A DNA stretch of 64,000 nucleotides. Origin: VRUE01 sp963788975 (lineage in GTDB: Bacteria; Actinomycetota; Thermoleophilia; Solirubrobacterales; 70-9). A program made the position numbers and the translations under genes. Below, piece by piece: positions 17,801 to 24,260 of the stretch (position 1 is its first letter; the number at the start of each line of letters is the position of its first letter). The stretch is taken from positions 1,488,001 to 1,552,000 of the forward strand of contig CAWBIJ010000004.1 of NCBI GenBank assembly GCA_963788975.1. Reading direction: 5' to 3'. Below the pieces are notes generated by a model, which saw only the letters and a list, made by a program, of their open reading frames with translations, was not told the DNA's origin and ran no database searches.

Positions 17801-19588
17801 CCGGAGGCCCTGGAGGAGGTCGAGGCGCAGCTCCAGCACACGACTGTGAAGGCCCGCGCCGGCGACCGCGACGCCCTCCAGCAGATCCTGCGCAGGGTCG
17901 GCGACCTGACCGCCGAGGAGTGCGAGGAGCGGGTCGCAGAGGGCTACTCGGCCGTCTCGATGCTGGAGAAGCTGGTGGCGGAGCGCCGCGCCGCCAAGGT
18001 CCGGATCGCCGGCGAGGAGCGCTACATCGCCGGTGAGGACGCGGGCATGTATCGCGACGCGCTCGGGGTACCGCCGCCCCCCGGCCTGCCCGAGGGCTTC
18101 CTCTCCGAGCGCCCCGACCCGATGCTGGCGCTGGTGCGCCGCTACGCCCGCACCCACGGCCCCTTCCCGACCGCGCAGCTCACCGCCCGCTACGGGATCG
18201 ACCCCACGCCGGCCCTGCGTGAGCTGGAGCGCGACGCCGTGCTCGTCCGCGGCGAGCTGCTGCCGGGCGGTGCCGAGCGCGAGTGGTGCGACTCCGACGT
18301 GCTACGGCGGGTGCGGCGGGCCAGCCTCGCCCACCTGCGCCGCGAGGTCGAGCCCGCCGGCCGCGACCGCTTCGCCCGCTTCCTGTCCAGCTGGCAGAAC
18401 GTCGACGCGCACCGGCCGGCGGGGGCGGGGCCGGACCGTCTCCGCGACGCGCTCGTCCCCCTCCAGGGGGTGGCGCTGACGCCCAAAGTCTGGGAGGCAG
18501 ACGTGCTGCCGCGCCGCCTCGGCGCCTACTCGCCGAGCTGGCTCGACGAACTCTGCACCAGCGGCGAGCTGGTCTGGGTCGGCGCCGGCGCCCGCGGTCG
18601 CAGCGACGGCCGCGTCGCTCTCTACTTCCGCGAGGACGTCCGCCTCGCCGGCCCGCCGCCCGCCAACGCGAAGCTGGAGCGGGCCGAGGGCGCTCCCCAC
18701 GACGCGATCCGTGAGCGCCTCGCCGCCGGCCCGGCCTTCTGGCTCGACCTGCTCGCCGACCTCGACTTCCCGGTCGAGGATCTGCACAACGCGCTCTGGG
18801 ACCTGGCCTGGTCGGGCGAGGTGACCAACGACGCCTTCGCGCCGCTGCGCGCGCCGCGGCTGCGCGCAGCGCCCTCGCGGGAGCGCCAGGGCCGCCGCTT
18901 CGGCCGGCGCCGCTCAGCGGCCGGCGCCGCGGTCCAGGGCCGCTGGTCGCTGACCGCGCCGCTCTTCGCCGACGCGCCCGCCGCCGGGCCCCGCCTCCGT
19001 GCCCAGGCCGAGCTGATGCTCGAGCGCTACGGCATCGTCACCCGCGAGTCGGTTCTCGCCGAGGGCGTCCCCGGCGGCTTCTCCTCTCTCTACGCCGAGC
19101 TGGGAAACCTGGAGCTGCTCGGCACCGCCCGCCGCGGCTACTTCGTCGAGGGGCTCGGCGGCGCCCAGTTCGCGCTTCCCGGGGCGGTCGAGCGATTGCG
19201 CTCGCTGCCGGTCGAGGACGGCTCCTTCTTCCTCCTTGCCGCCACCGACCCTGCCAACGCCTATGGCGCCTCGCTGCCCTGGCCAAAGCCGCCGAGCGAA
19301 CGCCGTCCCGCCCGTGTCCCTGGCGCCCACGTCCTCCTCCGCGACGGCGCCCCGGTCCTCTACCTGGAGCGCGGCGGCCGCAGCGTCATCCGCCTGGTCG
19401 AGCTCGACGACGAGGAGCTAGCCGCGGCCATGCGCGCCCTCGCCGACGCGGTCGCCGCCGGCCGCCTGCCCAAGCTCGGCATCGAGAAGCTCGACGGTGA
19501 GCCGGTGATCGGCTCCGGCCACGAGGAGGCGATGCTGGAGGCCGGCTTCAGCCGCGGCCCCCGCAAGTTGACGCTCGCCGCTCGCTGA
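14873..19588 (+). CDS. lhr: Lhr-like ATP-dependent superfamily 2 helicase
   Basis: A large DNA/RNA helicase (1571 aa) of the Lhr family, linked to DNA repair. RecA1 has ALICAPTGSGKTLAAFLW (Walker A), ITTPESLYLIL, AVIVDEIHAV (DEIH box) and GLSATQRPL. RecA2 has FVNNRRAAERIAKRL, AHHGSLSHEERT, VATSSLELGIDMG and LQRVGRAGHS. A winged-helix and the long Lhr C-terminal region follow. I chose TTG at 14873; TAACAT ends 7 nt before it and AGGAG lies at 14855-14859. Two segments, residues about 189-244 and 360-415, interrupt conserved motifs where Lhr proteins normally have short loops. Each contains one copy of an 83-bp repeat in opposite orientation, read in frame. Activity is expected to survive because all motifs are intact. 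Confidence 0.93.
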   Translation: MVDDPRTSAASDPLAPFSQPVRRWFEASFEGPTPAQAGGWKAISGGANALICAPTGSGKTLAAFLWGIDKLSRTSDRGDGVRIVYVSPLKALSYDIERNLRAPLRGIGAEISVGLRTGDTSQAERRAMRKTPPDILITTPESLYLILSSGAREILATTEAVIVDEIHAVAQSKRGSHLALTLERLEHLVRDHGGGVAGPVAAGEDHASRPAGPVGAGDPPPLPVAKASSGVGPPTPPPAGGAPGLQRIGLSATQRPLERIAKFLVGPKRECQIVDAGVAKELDLQIVVPVEDMAEPGAPAFPNEDGNPTDGEPLAHVRSIWPAIYPEILKLVQEHTSTIVFVNNRRAAERIAKRLNELAADEPQRELPATEHAGNSSAEDSVPGGGAVGGTAPEEALATGRGGGSPTATGPAGPDAFVEIARAHHGSLSHEERTLVEELLKSGQLPCLVATSSLELGIDMGAVDLVIQVESPKSVSRGLQRVGRAGHSLGEVSRGRVFPKFRADLLECAVVAKRMREGAIEETVIPQNPLDVLAQHLVSMAALDEWNVDEAERLVTATEPFHDLSREQLENVLDMLDGRYPSDRFAELRPRIVWDRAAGTMHGRKGARQLVVTNAGTIPDRGLYGVHLPDGRRVGELDEEMVYEARPGQTFLLGATTWRIEDITRDRVIVTPAPGVPGAVPFWKGDGIGRPAELGRAIGAFAREAVSREPKELAAEYDLDRRAAENLVAYLREQQTATRVVPSDETIVVERFRDEIGDWRLCVLSPYGGRVHAAWGLAMAQKIRSERDLEVDAIWSDDGIVIHLPDADEPPAADLVLVEPDELEDLVVRELSGSALFGSHFRENAARSLLIPRAYPGKRTPLWQQRLKSQSLLEVARDFPRFPVVLETYREVLRDVLDLPSLAELLAKLQSRQLSLVEVETPTASPFASSLLFDYVATYMYEGDTPNAERRAAALALDRDLLRELLGQEELRELLDPEALEEVEAQLQHTTVKARAGDRDALQQILRRVGDLTAEECEERVAEGYSAVSMLEKLVAERRAAKVRIAGEERYIAGEDAGMYRDALGVPPPPGLPEGFLSERPDPMLALVRRYARTHGPFPTAQLTARYGIDPTPALRELERDAVLVRGELLPGGAEREWCDSDVLRRVRRASLAHLRREVEPAGRDRFARFLSSWQNVDAHRPAGAGPDRLRDALVPLQGVALTPKVWEADVLPRRLGAYSPSWLDELCTSGELVWVGAGARGRSDGRVALYFREDVRLAGPPPANAKLERAEGAPHDAIRERLAAGPAFWLDLLADLDFPVEDLHNALWDLAWSGEVTNDAFAPLRAPRLRAAPSRERQGRRFGRRRSAAGAAVQGRWSLTAPLFADAPAAGPRLRAQAELMLERYGIVTRESVLAEGVPGGFSSLYAELGNLELLGTARRGYFVEGLGGAQFALPGAVERLRSLPVEDGSFFLLAATDPANAYGASLPWPKPPSERRPARVPGAHVLLRDGAPVLYLERGGRSVIRLVELDDEELAAAMRALADAVAAGRLPKLGIEKLDGEPVIGSGHEEAMLEAGFSRGPRKLTLAAR
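15503..15585 (+). repeat. Palindromic in-frame repeat element, copy 1 (inside lhr)
   Basis: An 83-bp unit matching the reverse complement of 16025-16107. The core 15533-15563 (31 bp, starting CCCCTTCCGGTAG) is identical to the reverse complement of 16047-16077. A GGGTCC/GGACCC stem flanks the core on one side and CCCC/GGGG ends bound it. A partial extra GGGTCCTGTCG lies at about 15464. It adds a Pro/Gly/Ala-rich loop to the helicase without breaking the frame. Confidence 0.8.
16025..16107 (-). repeat. Palindromic in-frame repeat element, copy 2 (inside lhr, inverted)
   Basis: Inverted copy of 15503-15585. The 31-bp core is 16047-16077. It is read in the opposite sense from copy 1 yet again leaves the helicase frame open (residues around GGTAPEEALATGRGGG). 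No third copy was seen in the window. Mechanism of spread is unknown; it resembles in concept the protein-coding palindromic elements of Rickettsia. Confidence 0.8.
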
Positions 19589-19614
19589 AGCGCCGGTTAC
19601 CGGATAATCCGAGA

Positions 19615-20316
19615 ATGGACGACCGCGAGGTGGGGCAGAGTCCGCTCGAGTTGCTGCGCAGCGTGCCGCTCTTCTCCGACCTCGAGGAGGGGGAGCTGGA
19701 GCGCTTCTCGCAGGTCGCGGTGCCGCGCTCGTTCCCGCCGGCGACGCGTGTCTTCCACGAGGGCGACCACTCCGACGCCTGCTACATCGTCCGCTCCGGC
19801 AGCTTCCGCGTCACCCGCGAGCACTCCGACGGACGGGCGATCACGCTGGCGACCCTCGGCCCTGGCGACATTTTCGGCGAGCTGGCGATGCTCGATGGCG
19901 AGGTGCGCTCGGCGAGCGTCGAGGCGCTCAGCGACGGCGAGCTACTCGCTCTGCCGGCGGGGGAGGTGCGGGGGTTGCTTGCCCGCCACCCCGAGATCAC
20001 CGTGAAGTTGATCGCGGCGCTGGTGCGCCGCCTACGCACCGCCAACGAGCGGATCTCGCGTCAGTCCTTCCAGACGGTGCCGAGCCGCGTCGCCGGCGTC
20101 CTCGCTCAGCTGGTCGCCGAGGAGGCTCCGATCGCCGGGGAGGGGGGCGAGGTGACGATCCGCATGAACCAGGCCGACCTGGCACAGCTGGCCGGCACCT
20201 CCCGCGAGAGCGTCAGCCGCTTCCTCGCCGACCTTGAGCGTGCCGGAGTCGTCCGGCCCGGCCGCGGGCGGGTCACGGTGATCGCACCGGCCAAGCTCCA
20301 GAACTACATCTACTAG
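19615..20316 (+). CDS. Crp/Fnr family transcriptional regulator
   Basis: A 233-aa regulator. Residues 15-130 form a cyclic-nucleotide-binding beta-barrel (YIVRSGSFRVTRE, GPGDIFGELAML with the FGELAxL phosphate-binding cassette, RSASVEAL). A dimerisation helix follows (ITVKLIAALVRRLRTAN), then a C-terminal HTH with MNQADLAQLAGTSRESVSRFLADLE as recognition region. No Fnr-type cysteine cluster is present, so it is more Crp-like. GATAAT at 19603-19608 ends 6 nt before the ATG. pcm follows after 2 bp, so the two are probably co-transcribed. Targets and ligand are unknown. Confidence 0.92.
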   Translation: MDDREVGQSPLELLRSVPLFSDLEEGELERFSQVAVPRSFPPATRVFHEGDHSDACYIVRSGSFRVTREHSDGRAITLATLGPGDIFGELAMLDGEVRSASVEALSDGELLALPAGEVRGLLARHPEITVKLIAALVRRLRTANERISRQSFQTVPSRVAGVLAQLVAEEAPIAGEGGEVTIRMNQADLAQLAGTSRESVSRFLADLERAGVVRPGRGRVTVIAPAKLQNYIY

Positions 20317-20318
20317 CG

Positions 20319-20972
20319 GTGGCGAGAGAGCCGGATTTCGCTGTACTCCGGTCTCAGATGGTCGAGCGGCAGCTGCGTCGTCGCGGCATCGGCGACGAGC
20401 GAGTGCTGGCGGCGATGGGGGAGGTTCCGCGCGAGCGCTTCGTGCCGGAGCGTTACCGCCACCGTGCCTACTCCGACTCGGCGGTACCTATCGGCGAGGC
20501 CCAGACAATCTCGCAGCCCTGGATCGTCGCCGCGATCTGTCAGGCGCTCGAGCTGAGCGGCGAGGAGCAGGTGCTGGAGATCGGCACCGGTTCCGGCTAC
20601 TCGACCTGCGTGCTTGCTCGTTTGGCTGCCGGGGTGATCAGCATCGAGCGGCACGAGTCGCTCGCTCGCTCCGCTCGGCAAGAGCTCGACTCGCTTGGGG
20701 TCGAGAACGTTGAGGTGATCGTCGGTGACGGCAGCCGCGGTCTGCCCGAGCGAGCGCCATTTGAGGCGATCGCGGTCCACGCCACCGCCCCGGCGCCGCC
20801 GGAGACCCTGCTTGGCCAGCTGGCCGACGGAGGCCGGCTTGTCGTTCCGATCGCGCTCGATTCCTTCGACCTGCTCTGCGTCTTCCAGCGCAAAGGCGAC
20901 GAGCTGCGTCGCGAGGAGATCGGCCCCTGCCGCTTCGTCCCTCTACTGGGCGAGGAGGGGTTTGCGAGCTGA
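20319..20972 (+). CDS. pcm: Protein-L-isoaspartate O-methyltransferase
   Basis: Methylates L-isoaspartyl residues in damaged proteins using SAM, starting their repair. The 217-aa protein contains MVERQLRRRGIGDERVLAAM, the PCMT substrate region AQTISQPWIVA, SAM motif I VLEIGTGSGYSTCVLARL and VEVIVGDGSRGLPE. The start GTG at 20319 is 2 bp after the upstream stop. The gene ends 15 bp before the stop of the convergent RTX gene. Confidence 0.92.
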   Translation: MAREPDFAVLRSQMVERQLRRRGIGDERVLAAMGEVPRERFVPERYRHRAYSDSAVPIGEAQTISQPWIVAAICQALELSGEEQVLEIGTGSGYSTCVLARLAAGVISIERHESLARSARQELDSLGVENVEVIVGDGSRGLPERAPFEAIAVHATAPAPPETLLGQLADGGRLVVPIALDSFDLLCVFQRKGDELRREEIGPCRFVPLLGEEGFAS

Positions 20973-20987
20973 TGAAGCTGGATCGAG

Positions 20988-22871
20988 CTAGCAGCCGCTG
21001 GGGCTTGGGTCGGCCCCGTCCTTGACCACGTCGTCGGCGCCACCTCCGCACTGGATTGAGCGGTCGCGCTGGCCGTCGGCGGCATCGATGTAGTCGTTGC
21101 CGCCCTTGGCGATAAAGACGTCGGCACCGAGGTGGCCGAGGAAGCTGTTCTCGCCGTTGTCGCCGACCAGCACGTCGGGGCCATCGGAGCCCTCGAGGCT
21201 CTCGCTGTCGGCGGCGACTCGGTCGGCGTTGCCGCAGCCGGCGGGACCGCCGCTGCCGCCGAGCGTCACCCTGAGGTTGTCGCTGGAGCGCCCGTAGGAG
21301 ACGGTGTCGTGACCGGGCCCGCCCTCGTAGGCATGACCCTGGCAGGTGGCGACCGAGGAGACGAGCAGATCATTGCCAGGCCCGCCGAAGAGGGTGTCGG
21401 CTCCGGGGTCGGCGTAGAGCACATCGCCACCCCCGTTGCCGGTCAGCGAGTCGTTGCCGTTGTCCGGCCCGTTGTAGTTCTCGCCTGCCTCGAGCACGTC
21501 GTCGCCGGGCCCGCCGGTGAGCGAGTCCGAACCGCTGTTCCCGTTGGCCCTGGCCTTGACGCCGGCGGGGACACTGGCGTCGATCGTGACGCTGTCATCG
21601 CCGCTGCCCCCGGTGATCACGAGCAGGCTGGTTGCGACCGCGGTCGGGCACCCGACCGCGGTGCCGCCGCCCGTGCAGCCGTCTCCGGCGAAGACCCCAC
21701 GCTCGTCCGAGACGGTCCAGCCCGAGCCGCCGAAGGCGACCCGGATCACATTGGCGCTCGCATCGCCCTGCACGATCAAGCTGGCGCCATCGAGTCCCTG
21801 GTTGAGGATCACGAGCGTGCCGGCGCCGGGCGGGTTGGGCTCGGGCCCGCAGGAGTGTGTGGAGGTAAATCCCTCGCACTCGTCGCTGCCGGCGCCACCG
21901 AAAGCCTCATCCGCTCCGCCCGCGCTGTTCAGGTTGTCATCCCCGACCCCGCCGTCGAGCCGGTTGGTCCCGCCGTCGCCGGCGATCTCGTCGGCCTGCG
22001 GTGAGCCGACGACGTCCTCAAAGCCCTGCAGGTTGTCGTGACCGTCTCCCTTTGCCTGGCCGGAGCCGAGGCTGACGACGACGCCGCTGCGCGTCGCGCT
22101 GGCGTAGGAGACGATGTCTTGGCCACCGGGGCCACCGTCGAGGGTGTCGGTGCCGCTGTCGCCGCGGACGACGTCGCCGTCGCCGTCGCCGCCGCTGGCG
22201 GAGTCGATTCCGGTTCCGCCGAGGACGTGGTCGCTGTCCGGTCCCCCATCGATCTTGGGATCGTCGCCGGGACCGCCGTCGAGCAAGTCGTTGCCGGAGC
22301 CGCCGGCGAGCTGGTCGTTGCCCTTGTCGCCCGCGAGCCGGTCGTCGCCGCCACCGCCGTCCGCCGCGTCGCTGCCCTTGTCGCCGCTGAGGAAGTCGTC
22401 GCCGGCGCCGCCGGTGAGTCGGTCGGGCCCCTTGGCGCCGAGCAGAGAGTCGTCCCCGCCGCCTCCGAGGAGGCCGTCCTTGCCCTCGGCGCCGCTGAGC
22501 TGGTCGTTGCCCTCGTCACCGCTGAGCTGGTCCGAGCCGCTCTCGCCGCTTAGGTGGTCATCACCGCTACCGCCATGCAGCGAGTCGAAGCCACGTCCGC
22601 CGTTAATCCTGTCGTTGCCGGGGCCGCCGCAGATCGTGTCGTTGCCGTTCGGGCCGCCGGAGATGCGGTCGTTGCCGCCCCCGCCGTAGATCACGTCGCT
22701 CGCCTTTTTGCCGACCAGCACGTCGTCTCCCGCCGTGCCGACGATCGTCGCGTGCTCGCCGTCGCAGCTGGCCGCTACCGCGCTTGCGGTGAAGGCGATC
22801 GAGCAAATCGCCATGGCAGAGGCCAAAGCGCCGTAAAACCTGAGCTTGAAGACAGGCAGCGGCTGGGTCAC
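20988..22871 (-). CDS. Exported RTX/hemolysin-type calcium-binding repeat protein
   Basis: A 627-aa protein with a signal peptide (ALASAMAICSIAFTASAVAA) and then about 20 tandem nonapeptides of the GGxGxDxLx type from residue 50 to 210 (GGSGDDHLS, GGAGDDFLS). A further set of repeats follows near the C-terminus (GGPGNDLLV). Such repeats form a Ca2+-filled parallel beta-roll. Between them lies a non-repetitive stretch with LVILNQGLDGASLIVQG. It uses a Sec signal rather than the C-terminal signal of Gram-negative RTX toxins, and no toxin domain is seen. GTG at 22871 was chosen because it directly precedes the signal peptide. Role: surface or matrix protein (inference). Confidence 0.8.
   Translation of the reverse strand: MTQPLPVFKLRFYGALASAMAICSIAFTASAVAASCDGEHATIVGTAGDDVLVGKKASDVIYGGGGNDRISGGPNGNDTICGGPGNDRINGGRGFDSLHGGSGDDHLSGESGSDQLSGDEGNDQLSGAEGKDGLLGGGGDDSLLGAKGPDRLTGGAGDDFLSGDKGSDAADGGGGDDRLAGDKGNDQLAGGSGNDLLDGGPGDDPKIDGGPDSDHVLGGTGIDSASGGDGDGDVVRGDSGTDTLDGGPGGQDIVSYASATRSGVVVSLGSGQAKGDGHDNLQGFEDVVGSPQADEIAGDGGTNRLDGGVGDDNLNSAGGADEAFGGAGSDECEGFTSTHSCGPEPNPPGAGTLVILNQGLDGASLIVQGDASANVIRVAFGGSGWTVSDERGVFAGDGCTGGGTAVGCPTAVATSLLVITGGSGDDSVTIDASVPAGVKARANGNSGSDSLTGGPGDDVLEAGENYNGPDNGNDSLTGNGGGDVLYADPGADTLFGGPGNDLLVSSVATCQGHAYEGGPGHDTVSYGRSSDNLRVTLGGSGGPAGCGNADRVAADSESLEGSDGPDVLVGDNGENSFLGHLGADVFIAKGGNDYIDAADGQRDRSIQCGGGADDVVKDGADPSPSGC
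22230..22710 (-). repeat. 27-bp-periodic tandem repeat coding RTX nonapeptides
   Basis: Degenerate repeats of nine codons encode GGxGxDxLx motifs in the RTX protein. Divergence among units is high, so this is an old protein repeat rather than a recent DNA tandem array. Confidence 0.7.
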
Positions 22872-22949
22872 ACCTCCCCATCGACCCGTTTTTCGGATTC
22901 CTACACCTCCGCCTCCAACACGCGTCCGGTCAGATACGCTCGCTGCCGC

Positions 22950-23354
22950 ATGCGGGGCGGGATCTACGTTCTCAACTTCTACTCGCCGGTCTTCGTCGAC
23001 CAGCTCAAGCGGGGTCGCAAGACGGCGACGATCCGGGTCGGCGACAAGAGCGGCAAGTACGAACGCGGCCAGGTCGTCTGGGTCACCGTCGGTTTCCGCC
23101 ACAGCCCGCGGGAGAAGATCTTCACAGCGGTGATCGACGACGTCGAGGTGAAGAAGGTCTCCGACCTCTCGCCCCGCGACATCGAGCACGAGAACCCCGA
23201 GTTCAGGCGCCTCGACGAGGAGATCAAATTCCTCGAGCAGATCTACGGGCGCGAGATCTCCACCGACGACATCGTCACCGTGATCCGCTTCTCGCAGATC
23301 GTCGAGCCGCCCGGACCCCACTTCGGCAACGGCGAGACCCCGCGCCACAACTGA
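22950..23354 (+). CDS. ASCH-domain protein
   Basis: A 134-aa protein with the ASCH (PUA-like) fold signature: YVLNFYSPVFVDQLKRGRKT at the N-terminus with conserved Lys/Thr in GRKTATIRVGDKS, then GQVVWVTVG and the acidic DIEHENPEF. ASCH proteins bind RNA or modified nucleobases. TACGCT at 22935-22940 ends 9 nt before the ATG with no Shine-Dalgarno sequence, suggesting leaderless expression. Its stop TGA (23352-23354) is in the same frame as the following SRPBCC gene. It is divergent from the RTX gene. Confidence 0.75.
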   Translation: MRGGIYVLNFYSPVFVDQLKRGRKTATIRVGDKSGKYERGQVVWVTVGFRHSPREKIFTAVIDDVEVKKVSDLSPRDIEHENPEFRRLDEEIKFLEQIYGREISTDDIVTVIRFSQIVEPPGPHFGNGETPRHN

Positions 23355-23369
23355 GGCGGGGACCGACCG

Positions 23370-23843
23370 ATCGCCGACTACGCCTTCCTCACTACCTGGC
23401 TGCTCGAGTCGCCGCGCCAGCCGGTCTGGGACGCGATCTACGACCAGGAGCGCTGGCCCCAGTGGTGGCGCGGGGTGGAGGAGGCCGGGGAAGTCAGGGC
23501 GGGCAAAGACGGCGGCGTCGGGACCGTCGCGCGGATGGTCTGGAAAAGCCTGCTGCCTTACCGGGTCGAGTTCGAGGTGACGACGACGCGGATCGAGCCG
23601 CCGCACCTGCTCGAGGGCGATGCGGTCGGTGAGCTGACCGGGGTCGGCCGCTGGCGCCTCTTCGAGCGCGACGGAGTAACCGCGGTCCTCTACGAGTGGA
23701 ACGTCGCCACGACCACGACCTGGATGAACCTGCTCGCGCCGGTGGCGCGTCCCGTCTTCGAGTGGAACCACGACTGGGTGATGAAGCGTGGCGGGGAGGG
23801 GATCGCCGCCCTGCTCGGCTGCCGCCTTCTCGCCAGCGACTGA
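23370..23843 (+). CDS. SRPBCC (START-like) family protein, start codon unusual
   Basis: About 157 aa of the polyketide-cyclase/SRPBCC fold. Recognisable elements are the N-terminal strand ADYAFLTTWLLESP, then RQPVWDAIYDQERWPQWW and GTVARMVWKSLLPYRVEFEV, which form the usual beta-helix-grip. The ligand is unknown. The conserved N-terminus has no ATG, GTG or TTG between the upstream in-frame TGA at 23352 and GTG 23475. Either ATC at 23370 initiates, with GGGGA 7 nt upstream, or only a truncated protein from GTG 23475 is made, which would lose the first helix. Only 15 nt separate it from the ASCH gene, in the same frame. Confidence 0.65.
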   Translation: MADYAFLTTWLLESPRQPVWDAIYDQERWPQWWRGVEEAGEVRAGKDGGVGTVARMVWKSLLPYRVEFEVTTTRIEPPHLLEGDAVGELTGVGRWRLFERDGVTAVLYEWNVATTTTWMNLLAPVARPVFEWNHDWVMKRGGEGIAALLGCRLLASD

Positions 23844-23856
23844 GCTATCTTTCCTG

Positions 23857-23882
23857 TTGGCACTCTCCTCTGGGAGTGCCAA
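23857..23882 (+). promoter_or_regulatory. CIRCE-like operator of groES-groEL
   Basis: TTGGCACTC (23857-23865) and GAGTGCCAA (23874-23882) form a perfect inverted repeat 44 bp before groES. The arms match the HrcA-binding CIRCE element, but the spacer is 8 nt where the consensus has 9. HrcA repression of groESL is expected from the family; no hrcA gene is in the window. Confidence 0.85.
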
Positions 23883-23925
23883 CTCCCAGTTTTAGAACTT
23901 CTTATCCCTAAACGGAGGTATACGG

Positions 23926-24216
23926 ATGAAGCTGAAGCCCCTCGGGGACCGGCTGATCGTCAAGCCGATCGAGGAGGAGGAGACGACCGCGAGCGGCATC
24001 GTCCTCCCCGACACGGCAAAAGAGAAGCCGCAGAAGGGCAAGGTCGTCGCCGTTGGCGATGGCAAGTGGGACGAGGATGGCGAGAAGCGCATCCCGCTCG
24101 ACGTCGCGGAGGGGGACGAGGTCCTCTACTCCAAATACGGCGGCACCGAGGTGACCGTCGAAGACGAGGAACTGCTCGTGCTGCGCGAGTCGGACGTGCT
24201 CGCCAAGCTCGCCTGA
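23926..24216 (+). CDS. groES: Co-chaperonin GroES
   Basis: The 96-aa lid of the GroEL chaperonin. It opens with KPLGDRLIVKPIEEEE, contains the mobile loop ETTASGIVLPDTAKEKPQ and ends LRESDVLAKLA. A Shine-Dalgarno GGAGGT lies 7 nt before the ATG. It is the first gene of a two-gene operon with groEL 44 bp downstream, preceded by a CIRCE-like element, so heat induction through HrcA is likely. Confidence 0.97.
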   Translation: MKLKPLGDRLIVKPIEEEETTASGIVLPDTAKEKPQKGKVVAVGDGKWDEDGEKRIPLDVAEGDEVLYSKYGGTEVTVEDEELLVLRESDVLAKLA

Positions 24217-24260
24217 CAGCCCGCAAGAAGATTTAGAAAGACCAAGGAGGACAGGATCAG

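Noticed and set aside
21132..22553. Long open frames on the plus strand opposite the RTX gene
   Set aside because: They mirror the repetitive high-GC RTX coding sequence, give Val/Ala-rich chains without domains, and the minus frame has the signal peptide and motifs.
22230..22710. Regular repeats that might be taken for a CRISPR array
   Set aside because: The period is 27 bp without unique spacers, the units are degenerate at codon third positions, and they encode GGxGxD nonapeptides.
23352..23400. The ASCH TGA as a selenocysteine codon
   Set aside because: No convincing bacterial SECIS hairpin follows, no selA/selB/selD is in the window, and the ASCH domain looks complete at this stop.
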